Shown here: in pieces, positions 28,024 through 35,930 of the stretch | Position numbering within the stretch: the first letter of the stretch is position 1 | Layout: every line of letters starts with the position of its first letter | NCBI GenBank assembly: GCA_000017645.1 | Contig: CP000781.1 | Span: 2,343,501-2,407,500, forward strand | From: Xanthobacter autotrophicus Py2 | Lineage (GTDB): Bacteria > Pseudomonadota > Alphaproteobacteria > Rhizobiales > Xanthobacteraceae | Direction of reading: 5' to 3' | DNA: 64,000 nt | Notes under the pieces: generated by a model | Databases searched by the model: none | Told to the model about the DNA's origin: nothing | Seen by the model: only the letters and a program-made list of their open reading frames with translations | Translations under genes and position numbers: made by a program

Positions 28024-28733
28024 GCCGGGCTTTCCCCCAGCGCGCGGCCACGGCCGGCTTCTCCCTCATCGAGGTGCTGGTGGCACTGACGCTCACCGGC
28101 CTCGTGCTTTCGGCGCTGGCCATGGTGACGGGCAAATGGCTGCCCAACTGGCAGCGCGGCCTTGCCCGCGTGGAGGCGAGCGAACTCATCGCCCTCGCCG
28201 TGGACCGCATGGCCGCCGACCTTGCCGCCGCCGAATTCGTGCCGGCCAATCTGACGGCCAAGCGCCCGCTGTTCGTGGGCACCTCCTCGTCCGTGCTCTT
28301 CGTGCGCACGGCGCTCGGCCCCAATGCAAAGCCGGGGCTGGAAATCGTGCAACTGGCGGCGGCCGGCGGCGGCGGGCTGGCGCGTAGCGCTGGGCTCTTC
28401 GCCCCGCGTCCGGCCGATGTCGGCCTGCCGCCGTTCGGGACGCCGGTTCAGCTCCTGGGCGCGGCCTATCGGGTCTCCTTCTCCTATGCCGGGCGGGACG
28501 GGGTGTGGCGCGACGGCTGGACCGACGCGGACACCCTGCCGCGCGCGGTGCGCCTGGTGATCCGCGAGGCACGCACCGGCCGCGCCCTCGATGCCTCCAG
28601 CGCGGTGGTGATCCGCGCCGAAGTTCCGGCGGTGTGCGTCACTGACGAAACCCGGCCCGTCTGCGCCAAGCCGCGCCCGGCTGGGGCAGGGCAGGGCGCA
28701 CCGGATGCATCTGGCGAGGGGCGCGCGCCATGA
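28020..28733 (+). CDS. gspJ: Minor pseudopilin GspJ
   Basis: Protein of 237 residues. Cleavage site G13/F14 with E18 at +5 (GFSLIEVLVALTL). Longer than most GspJ proteins (about 200), the extra length being a C-terminal Pro/Ala/Gly-rich tail after the two cysteines in AVCVTDETRPVCAK. Coupled to gspI and gspK by four-base overlaps. Confidence 0.88.
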   Translation: MSRAFPQRAATAGFSLIEVLVALTLTGLVLSALAMVTGKWLPNWQRGLARVEASELIALAVDRMAADLAAAEFVPANLTAKRPLFVGTSSSVLFVRTALGPNAKPGLEIVQLAAAGGGGLARSAGLFAPRPADVGLPPFGTPVQLLGAAYRVSFSYAGRDGVWRDGWTDADTLPRAVRLVIREARTGRALDASSAVVIRAEVPAVCVTDETRPVCAKPRPAGAGQGAPDASGEGRAP

Positions 28734-29671
28734 CCGCCATGTTCGCCGCGCCCGCTGCCGTGTCGTCACCGCGCGATCCCGCCGACGCGGACGGCACCTG
28801 CCACGCCGGGTTCATCCTGGTGGCGGTGCTGTGGATCCTCGCCGCACTCGCCACCCTCGCCACCGTCTATGCGGTCTACATCTCCAGCACCGCCACCGCT
28901 GCCGCGGTGCGTGACGACAGCCTCATCGCCCATGGCCTTGCCACGGCGGCGGTGGAGATCGCGGCCCTGCGCCTCATCGCCGTGCCGAAGGACAAGCGCC
29001 CGTCCAGTGGCGAGGTGGCGTTCCGGATGGGCAAGGCCAGCGTGAGCGCCAGCTTCGTGGGCGAGGCGGCGCGCATCGATCTCAATGCGGCTCCGAAGGA
29101 CCTGCTCGCCGGGCTTTTTGTGGCGCTGGGCGCGCAGCCCGAGGCGGCGGCGGACTATGCCGATCGCATCCTCGGCTTCCGCACACCCTCCTCCGGCGAT
29201 GGCGGACGGGAGGCCGGGCTCTATCGCGACGCCGGCCTCGACTACGAGCCGCGCGGCGCGCCCTTCGTGCATGTGGAAGAGATCTGGCGGGTGGTGGGCC
29301 TGCCGCCGGCACTGGTGGAGCGGGCACTGCCGCATCTCACGGTGTTCAGCGGGCGCGGCGAGATCAATGCGGCGGATGCCGATCCCGTGGTGCGTGCGGC
29401 GCTGGCCGGTGCGACACCGCCGGCTGCGGGCGGCGGCGAGGGCGGGCAAGCCGCGCCTGCCGTTCTGCCCGACACGATCCGCGAGGCGAGCGACGCGGTG
29501 CGGGTGCACATCATTATGGCGTTCGACAATGGGCGTCGCCGGGCGACGGAGGCCGTCATCCTGCTGCGCGACTTCGGCGATGACCCCTATCGGGTCTTGT
29601 CATGGCGCGAGGATGCCGACCTGCCGGCGGAGGCCCCGCCGCCGCGCCCGAAGGGGGAGCGCCGGCCATGA
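28730..29671 (+). CDS. gspK: Minor pseudopilin GspK
   Basis: Protein of 313 residues forming the tip of the pseudopilus. Cleavage site G27/F28 (AGFILVAVLWILAAL). Position +5 is not Glu, as is normal for GspK. The large alpha-domain is recognisable from IDLNAAPKDLLAGLF and FVHVEEIWRVVGLP. The leader is unusually long. Overlaps gspL by four bases. Confidence 0.9.
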   Translation: MTAMFAAPAAVSSPRDPADADGTCHAGFILVAVLWILAALATLATVYAVYISSTATAAAVRDDSLIAHGLATAAVEIAALRLIAVPKDKRPSSGEVAFRMGKASVSASFVGEAARIDLNAAPKDLLAGLFVALGAQPEAAADYADRILGFRTPSSGDGGREAGLYRDAGLDYEPRGAPFVHVEEIWRVVGLPPALVERALPHLTVFSGRGEINAADADPVVRAALAGATPPAAGGGEGGQAAPAVLPDTIREASDAVRVHIIMAFDNGRRRATEAVILLRDFGDDPYRVLSWREDADLPAEAPPPRPKGERRP

Positions 29672-30747
29672 CCCAGATGACGAAGCCATCTTCCTCTTCC
29701 GCCCTCTCGCTGGCGCGGTTCCTCGACGCCTTCTCCGCCTTCATCGACCTTGCCGCCGGCTTCGTCGCCGACCTACGCGAGCAGCTCACGCGCGGGGCGG
29801 CGGTGCGTCTGGTGGAGAGGGAGGCGGGGGTGTTCACCCTGGCCCTGCCGGACGGGACGGCCCGCCTCCGGCTGGATGATCCCACCCCGTTTGCGCCGGA
29901 GATCGTGGCGGCGCTCAAGGGGCGGGAGGTGGAGCTGGCGCTCGATCCCGGCCGCTTCCTGTTCCGCCCACTGGAGCTGCCGCGCGGCGCCGCCGCGTTC
30001 CTCGACGGCATCGTGCGCTCGCAGATCGACCGCCTGACTCCCTGGAGCGCGAGTGAAGCGGCCTATGGCTTCACGGCGCCTGAGGACGCGCCCGACGAGC
30101 GCCTCGCCCTCACCGTGGCCGCCACCGCGCGGGCCCGCCTTTCGCCCCTCCTGGAGCGGCTGAAGGCACAGGGCGCGGGCGCCATCCTCGTCACCACGCA
30201 GGCGGAGGGCACGGGGTCGCCCATCCGCGTGCTCGATCATGCAGCATCCGGCGCGGTCTCGGGGATGGCCGGGGTGCGGCGTGTCCTGCTCGCGGTGCTC
30301 GGTGGCGCGGCGGCGGCGGCGCTGCTGGCGCTCGCCGTCTCCGGGCTGGTGGGTGGCAACCTCGATGCCGAACTGGACGACATCACCGAGCGCATCGGCG
30401 CCCAGCGCCGGGCGCTGGTGGCGGCGCGTGACGGGCAGGGCGGGACGGCCGTGCTCGCCGCCCTCGAACGGCGCAAGCGCGAGGTGCCCGCCAGCGTGCT
30501 GGTGCTGGAGGCGCTGTCGCAGGCGCTGCCCGACGACACCTATGTCACCGAGCTGCAGATGGAGGGCGACAGGGTGGAGGTGACGGGCGTCTCGCGGGAG
30601 GCGGCGGCGCTGATCCGCCTGCTGGAGCAGTCGCGCCAGTTCGCCGAGGCCACTTTCGTGGCACCCACCACCCGCGCGCCCGGCGAGGCCGGCGAGCGCT
30701 TCCAGATCTCCGCGCGCGTCCTCCTGCCCATGGAGGCCCTGCGATGA
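29668..30747 (+). CDS. gspL: T2SS assembly protein GspL (PilN-like C-terminus)
   Basis: Protein of 359 residues: an N-terminal cytoplasmic part (1-205), a single membrane segment near residues 212-232 (VLLAVLGGAAAAALLALAVSG) and a C-terminal PilN-like ferredoxin-fold domain (LEALSQALPDDTYVTELQ). GspL links the GspE ATPase to the periplasm. The N-terminal part is diverged from the enterobacterial GspL actin-like domain. Confidence 0.82.
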   Translation: MTQMTKPSSSSALSLARFLDAFSAFIDLAAGFVADLREQLTRGAAVRLVEREAGVFTLALPDGTARLRLDDPTPFAPEIVAALKGREVELALDPGRFLFRPLELPRGAAAFLDGIVRSQIDRLTPWSASEAAYGFTAPEDAPDERLALTVAATARARLSPLLERLKAQGAGAILVTTQAEGTGSPIRVLDHAASGAVSGMAGVRRVLLAVLGGAAAAALLALAVSGLVGGNLDAELDDITERIGAQRRALVAARDGQGGTAVLAALERRKREVPASVLVLEALSQALPDDTYVTELQMEGDRVEVTGVSREAAALIRLLEQSRQFAEATFVAPTTRAPGEAGERFQISARVLLPMEALR

Positions 30748-31316
30748 GCGTGCTGCCATCCGTCATCCCATCGCGCCGGCTGCCGCTGCTCGCGGCGCTG
30801 GGCTATCTGGCGCTTGTCCTGGTGCTGCTCGCGGTGACGGGGAGCGCCATCGGCGACCTGATGGACAAGCGCGCCGCCGTGGCCGAGGCGTCCGATGCGC
30901 TGGACCGGCTGCAGGGACGCAAGCCTCCCCGTGCCGGCGACCCGGCGGAGCCGTGGGCCGGCGCGCCGGTGCTGGAAGGACCCACGGTGACGGTGGCGGG
31001 CGCCGCGCTCATGCAGCGCATCGCCGCCGCCGTGGAGCGCGCGGGCGGGCGCATCACCTCGTCCCGGCCGGAGCTTCAGGGCACGCCCGCCGGGCCGGGC
31101 TTCGTCGCCGTGGCCGCGAGCCTCGACATCGGCGAGGATGCGCTGCAGAAGCTGCTCTACGACATCGAGGCAGGACAGCCGTTCCTGTTCGTGGACCAGC
31201 TGGCGATCCAGAGCGAGGCGACGACCTCGGGCGCGCGGACGGTGGACGGGGGCGGCCAGCCCATGGCGCTGAAAGTGACCTTCACCGCCTACGGCCAGTG
31301 GCAGGGCGCGCGATGA
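30744..31316 (+). CDS. gspM: T2SS protein GspM
   Basis: Bitopic protein of 190 residues with one N-terminal membrane segment (LLAALGYLALVLVLLAV) and a periplasmic ferredoxin-like domain (FLFVDQLAIQSE). It fits the GspM/PilO-like class by size, topology and place after gspL, to which it is coupled by an ATGA overlap. Sequence conservation in this family is low. Confidence 0.78.
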   Translation: MSVLPSVIPSRRLPLLAALGYLALVLVLLAVTGSAIGDLMDKRAAVAEASDALDRLQGRKPPRAGDPAEPWAGAPVLEGPTVTVAGAALMQRIAAAVERAGGRITSSRPELQGTPAGPGFVAVAASLDIGEDALQKLLYDIEAGQPFLFVDQLAIQSEATTSGARTVDGGGQPMALKVTFTAYGQWQGAR

Positions 31317-31990
31317 TCGATTTTGCGCGGGCTTCGGGCTTTTCCCTGTTGGCGATGGTCCTCGTGGTGTCGGCCACGCCTGTGGGCGCCTCCGAGCTCG
31401 ACGCGCCGATCCCGCCGGCCGGCGCGGTCCAGGTCCGCACCGCCGAGGACGGCGATGGCGCCGCAGGGCCCGGCCGTACGGGATCTGCTCCGCGCGGCAA
31501 TCCCCTGTGGTCGCTGCCGCTTGAGCGGCTCGAGGCCACCCGCGCGCGGCCGCTCTTTTCGCCCTCGCGGCGCCCGCCGGCCGCGGTCGAAGTCCCGCCT
31601 CCGCCCGCGCCCGCCGCGCCGGTGGCGGCTGCTCCGGCGCGGCCACGCGTCACCCTCATCGGCACCGTGGTGGGGGTGGGTGACGCCTACGGCATCTTCC
31701 TCGATCCGACGAGCAATGCCGTCGTGCGGCTGCGCACCGGGGAGAGCTTCGAAGGCTGGGTGCTGCGCTCCGTCAGCGTGCGCGACGCGCTGATGCAGAA
31801 CGGCCGCAACAGCGTGGTGCTGGCGCTTCCGGCTTCAGGGAGCGGCGGCGCGACGCCGGCCGCGCGTGGGCCGGACGGCACCCCTCTGCTGGCGCGCCCG
31901 GGCCGTCCGGCCGGCGAGCGGCCCACAGCGCACATCATCGCTCCATACCGGCCACCGCCGGCCCTGTCGGACATCGAATCCAGCCATTGA
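31313..31990 (+). CDS. GspC/GspN-like T2SS component with HR domain
   Basis: Protein of 225 residues with an N-terminal signal or membrane anchor (SLLAMVLVVSATP). The segment ATRARPLFSPSRRPP and the following RVTLIGTVVGV..., with RLRTGESFEGWVLRSV, resemble the homology region (HR) of GspC that binds GspD. There is no PDZ domain. It may replace GspC, which is otherwise missing from the locus; alphaproteobacterial annotations call such proteins GspN. Last gene of the operon. Confidence 0.7.
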   Translation: MIDFARASGFSLLAMVLVVSATPVGASELDAPIPPAGAVQVRTAEDGDGAAGPGRTGSAPRGNPLWSLPLERLEATRARPLFSPSRRPPAAVEVPPPPAPAAPVAAAPARPRVTLIGTVVGVGDAYGIFLDPTSNAVVRLRTGESFEGWVLRSVSVRDALMQNGRNSVVLALPASGSGGATPAARGPDGTPLLARPGRPAGERPTAHIIAPYRPPPALSDIESSH

Positions 31991-32051
31991 GGCCTGTGGG
32001 CATCGACCGGGCGCGCCGGGTCGTTCCACCGTCATCCGCAGGTCATGGCCC

Positions 32052-32726
32052 ATGGGGAAAGTGCGCGCCGTCTCCCCCTTTCTGCCGGACCGGACAGGCG
32101 CCATTGTGAGCCAGCTTATCGGATTGTTTCCCACCCCCGTGATGCGGGTGCCGGGATTGCTCGAACCGGAGACGGTGGCCGCCCTCGCCGCCGAGGCGCA
32201 GGACGCCACTAGCCTCACCAACGCCTATTCCGACCTGCTCTCCCACACCCCGGTGGCGGGGGCCGAGGCGAATTCCCTGCATGGCCGGCTCGGCGCGCTG
32301 GTGCTGCCCAAGGTGGCGGAGTTCGGCGAGGTGCTCTTCGGCGAGGCGCTGAACTGGCAGATCAAGGAAATCTGGGTGAACGTGCTCGAGCCCGGCGGGC
32401 ACCAGGCCATCCACACCCACGCCAACAGCTTCATCTCCGGCGTGGTCTATCTGACGCCGGCGCACCCCTCCGCCAACATCGTGTTCCACAAGAGCATCGG
32501 CGGCACTGGCTTCCTGTTCGGCAACAGCAATCCCAACGCCCGTATCAATGCCTTCAACGGCGGCAAGTGGGCCATGCCCGAGACGCACGCCGGCGACCTC
32601 GTGATGTTCCCGAGCTACCTGCTGCACGAGGTGCCCGCCAATCGCGGCGAACGGCGCATCTCCATCGCCTTCAACGCCATTCCCGACCGGCTCGACAATT
32701 TCGGCTACGCCATCCGCTTCGCGTGA
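32052..32726 (+). CDS. 2OG-Fe(II) oxygenase-like protein (TIGR02466 family)
   Basis: About 224 residues from ATG 32052; a GTG at 32106 that begins SQLIGLFPTP fits the family's usual start and gives about 206 residues. The double-stranded beta-helix metal site is suggested by IHTHANSF (His-x-His) and LLHEVPANRGERRISI (His and the 2OG-binding Arg). The substrate is unknown. It follows the T2SS operon by 61 bases but is not obviously part of it. Confidence 0.75.
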   Translation: MGKVRAVSPFLPDRTGAIVSQLIGLFPTPVMRVPGLLEPETVAALAAEAQDATSLTNAYSDLLSHTPVAGAEANSLHGRLGALVLPKVAEFGEVLFGEALNWQIKEIWVNVLEPGGHQAIHTHANSFISGVVYLTPAHPSANIVFHKSIGGTGFLFGNSNPNARINAFNGGKWAMPETHAGDLVMFPSYLLHEVPANRGERRISIAFNAIPDRLDNFGYAIRFA

Positions 32727-32759
32727 GCGGGGGCGCCCCCCTCAGGAGTTTGCAGGACG

Positions 32760-33245
32760 ATGAGACCCGCCCCCGCCATCACCGCGCTGCTCGCCGGCCT
32801 TGTCGTCGGCGCCTGCGCGCCTGCGTTCGCCCAGTGCGCGTTCGACCAGTCGGTGCCCAATGCCAACGACGTGCTGGGCGAGAGCGAGCCGGCGGTGACC
32901 ATCGATTTCACCGACGAGTTCGAGCTCCATGAGGTGAAGGTCATCGGGTCGGACAATGCCGAATGGGCCACCGACTGGACCCGCCCCACAGCGCAGGTGC
33001 GCCAGACCGCGTTCCGCGTCACCCAGCCCCTGCCGCCGGGCAAATACATGGTGATCTGGAACGGCTATTTCCGCCGCCATTATCACGCTGACGGCGGCTC
33101 CATCCCCTTCACCGTGGCGGCGGCGGGCGAGACGCCGACCCCGCATCCGGCGGCAGCGCCGCAAGAAGGCGGCGTGCATCGGGTCGGGCCGGGTTCGCCC
33201 TATCGAGTGCTTCTAGGAGGCGGCGCGCCGCAGCCGGCTCGCTGA
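32760..33245 (+). CDS. CopC-like copper-binding/resistance protein
   Basis: Exported protein of 161 residues with a signal peptide ending at AFA/QC. Residues about 27-120 have the CopC fold pattern: ITIDFTDEFELHEVKVIG near the start and LPPGKYMVIWNGYF plus DGGSIPFTV near the end. The mature N-terminus begins with Gln rather than the copper-binding His of classical CopC, so copper binding is uncertain. The last 137 bases overlap the end of the convergent spermidine-synthase-like gene. Confidence 0.65.
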   Translation: MRPAPAITALLAGLVVGACAPAFAQCAFDQSVPNANDVLGESEPAVTIDFTDEFELHEVKVIGSDNAEWATDWTRPTAQVRQTAFRVTQPLPPGKYMVIWNGYFRRHYHADGGSIPFTVAAAGETPTPHPAAAPQEGGVHRVGPGSPYRVLLGGGAPQPAR

Positions 33246-35820
33246 CCGCGCGCTGCCGCGCCATGGCCAGCACCGGCCCATAGGCCGGCTCGAAATCCGG
33301 GCTCATGCGCACGATCTCGATGAGGCGCGGGGCCAGCGTCCCGATCACGTCGCGCGGACCGCGCGCGGCCAGCGTCTGCGCCCCGGTTTCCAGATAGGCA
33401 TTGCGCGCGCGCCAGTAGGCGGCAAGGCGGGCGCGGGCCTGCGGATCCGACCCATCCAGCACCGCCTCGGACGCGGGGTGGAGCGCGGCGAGGAGGGCCA
33501 CCAGCCGGTCGGCGGGGGTGTCCGTGCCGGCATAGGCGATGCGGGGAGCGTCGGTGGTGACGAGGGGGCGGTCGTCCGTGTTCACCGGCCCGGGCCCGGC
33601 GAAGGCGGAAAGCTCCGGCCGGCCGGCGAGATAGAGGCCGAACAGCGAGAAGTCGCCGCTCATGTCCAGCGCGGCAAGCCGCCCGGCGAGGTCCGGATCG
33701 GTGATGCGCCGCGCGGCCCAATCGGCGGGATAGGTCTTCGCCTCGCGCCGGCCGATGAGTGCGATCAGGGGCGTCTCCACGCTGAACTGGGCAAGATAGG
33801 CGCTGGCATCCGGGAACGTGTCGAGGAAGGTGCGCACGATGATGCGCAACGTGGGCAGGTCCAGCTGGTGCAGGGGTAGCCATTGGGCGAACAGCCCGCC
33901 CTCCGCCAGCCGGTCGCGGATGGCGGCGAAATGCTCTTGAGCATAGAGCGCGCCGGAGCCGTCCACGGACGGATGATAGAGGTCGGCCACGATCACGTCA
34001 TAGCGGCCGCCGGGAGCGCGTACGAAGCGCCGCGCGTCCGCCACATGGACGCGCAGGCGCGGGTTGCGGCCAATCTCGCCGGCCGAGGCGCCGAACAGGG
34101 GGAAGGTTTCCACCACCTCCGGCACCAGTTCCACCCCGTCCGCCCGGAGGCCGGGATGGGCGCCCGCCGCCGACAGGGTCGCGCCGGTGCCGAGGCCCAG
34201 GAACAGGGCGCTTTCGGGCGCCGGATGCAGCAGCAGCGGAATGTGCGCCTGCCGGTGGTCGGAGCGCATGGAGGCGCTGCCGCCCATGCGGAAATGGTTG
34301 TTCACCTGCAGGTGCAGGTCGCCGGCGCTGTTGGAGATGACGCTGACCGCGGCCATCACTCCGTCGCGGTGCCACACCAGCTCGCCGCCGGGCGGGATGC
34401 GCACGAAGCGCAGGGACAGGGGCGCCACCATCAGTGCCGCCGTGGCCGCGCCGACGAGTCCGGCCGCCATGAGGGACCTGCGCGCCAGATCCGGCAGCAC
34501 AAGGAGATAACCGACGGCGATGACGACGAAGGCGAGCTTGGCGCCGAGCAGCGGCAGCAGCAGCGGGCCGAACAGGATCGGCGCCAGCGCCGCCCCCAGC
34601 GTGTTGACGGCGAGCGCGGGACCCACGCCGCCGGCCTTGTCGCTTGCGCGCTGGGCCAGCTCCGTGAACAGGGCGCCCATGGCGATGGTGGGGGGCAGGA
34701 AGGCCAGCGCGGCGATGCCCAGCTCGGCGGCAAGCCGGCCTTCGAGCGTGGCGGGAAGCCCCGCCCGCAGCATCTCCAGCATCCGGTCCGACACCCCGAG
34801 CAGCGCCGCACCGAGGAGGCAGGCAAGGGCGGTTGCCACCACCAGCGGCCGGGTGAGGTCCGCGCCGGGACGCCGCGCGGCGATGGCATTGCGCGCCACG
34901 GCGCCGAGGGCCGTTCCGGTGAGGTAGGCGGCGAGCAGGATGGCAAAGGTGTAGATGGTGTTTTCGAGGATCTGGCTCAGCACCCGCACCGTCACCACTT
35001 CGTAGCCGATGCCGAGCAGGCCGGTGACGAACAAGGCCATGAGGGGGGCGTGCGCGCGCTCCGTGTCCACGCGAAGAGACGCCGGGGACGCCACCAGCGC
35101 CGCGCCTCGTCCGCCCGCGAAGGCGATGAGCAGGGCGGCGCAGGCGAAATTCAGCCCGGCGCAGGCCATCAGCGTCGCTGACAGGCCGAGCGCCGGAATG
35201 AGCAGGAAGGCGGTGGCAAGGGTGCCGGCCACGGCGCCCGCCGTATTGGCCGCATAGATCCGCCCCACCGCCCCGCGCGCCACCAGCAGCGGCGCGAGCA
35301 CGGCTTCCAGCGCCGGAACGGTGGCGCCCATGGCGAGCGTCGCGGGCAGCAGCAGCACGAAGGGCAGGCCGAAGGCCACGGTCCATTGGCGCAGCGGGTC
35401 CGCATCCACCGGCACCAGAGCCGGCACCTGCTCGGCGGCCAGCGGCGACAGGAGGATGAGGGCAAGCGCCCATAGGCCGATGACGCATTCCAGCCCGGCG
35501 TACCAGGTGGCAGGCGAGCGGCTCGACGCGATGCGGCGGCCGAGGAGCAGGCTGCCGAGGGCAAGGCCCGCGAACAGCGCGGAGACCACGCCCAGCACCG
35601 CCACGATCTCATGGCCCAGCGCAACGGCGAGCATCCGCGCCCAGACGATCTCATATCCGAGCCCGGCGAGGCCCGACAGCGCGGCCACGGCGGTGATGGC
35701 GCCGATGCGGCGGCCGCTGGCGCCGGCACCGGTGACCTCGGGCGAAATGGCAACAGGCGACGAAGCAGTCATCGTCGCGGTCGAGGCCGGGCGGGTATCG
35801 GACACGGGGAACTGGGACAT
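33109..35820 (-). CDS. Fused MFS/spermidine synthase-like membrane protein
   Basis: Protein of 903 residues. Residues about 40-460 are a polytopic membrane region with some twelve segments (beginning AITAVAALSGLAGLGYEIVW). Residues about 480-720 form a Rossmann-fold aminopropyltransferase-like domain with GLGTG near 539 and VIVADLYHPSVDG near 607. A C-terminal helical tail follows. Fused proteins of this type are widespread; their product is unproven and many lack polyamine-binding residues, so spermidine synthesis is not assured. The 3' end overlaps the CopC-like gene. Confidence 0.83.
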   Translation of the reverse strand: MSQFPVSDTRPASTATMTASSPVAISPEVTGAGASGRRIGAITAVAALSGLAGLGYEIVWARMLAVALGHEIVAVLGVVSALFAGLALGSLLLGRRIASSRSPATWYAGLECVIGLWALALILLSPLAAEQVPALVPVDADPLRQWTVAFGLPFVLLLPATLAMGATVPALEAVLAPLLVARGAVGRIYAANTAGAVAGTLATAFLLIPALGLSATLMACAGLNFACAALLIAFAGGRGAALVASPASLRVDTERAHAPLMALFVTGLLGIGYEVVTVRVLSQILENTIYTFAILLAAYLTGTALGAVARNAIAARRPGADLTRPLVVATALACLLGAALLGVSDRMLEMLRAGLPATLEGRLAAELGIAALAFLPPTIAMGALFTELAQRASDKAGGVGPALAVNTLGAALAPILFGPLLLPLLGAKLAFVVIAVGYLLVLPDLARRSLMAAGLVGAATAALMVAPLSLRFVRIPPGGELVWHRDGVMAAVSVISNSAGDLHLQVNNHFRMGGSASMRSDHRQAHIPLLLHPAPESALFLGLGTGATLSAAGAHPGLRADGVELVPEVVETFPLFGASAGEIGRNPRLRVHVADARRFVRAPGGRYDVIVADLYHPSVDGSGALYAQEHFAAIRDRLAEGGLFAQWLPLHQLDLPTLRIIVRTFLDTFPDASAYLAQFSVETPLIALIGRREAKTYPADWAARRITDPDLAGRLAALDMSGDFSLFGLYLAGRPELSAFAGPGPVNTDDRPLVTTDAPRIAYAGTDTPADRLVALLAALHPASEAVLDGSDPQARARLAAYWRARNAYLETGAQTLAARGPRDVIGTLAPRLIEIVRMSPDFEPAYGPVLAMARQRAVSEPAAARRLLEALDRANPARPDARRLLAALPPDAGSASRPPPPR

Positions 35821-35837
35821 GGAGAACCTGGACTGTG

Positions 35838-35873
35838 GAAAAAAGCGAGCCGGGGGCCGTGAAGGCCCCCGGC
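35838..35873 (-). terminator. Rho-independent terminator for the DUF3604 gene
   Basis: A perfect ten-pair stem (GCCGGGGGCC/GGCCCCCGGC, 35849-35873, loop GTGAA) is followed on the minus strand by GCTCGC and six T residues (35840-35845). It lies about 60 bases after the DUF3604 stop. Confidence 0.85.
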
Positions 35874-35930
35874 GTTACGCGGTCCCAAGATCGGGTCCGG
35901 ACCGGCGGGCCGAAGCGCGCCGGTTCAACC

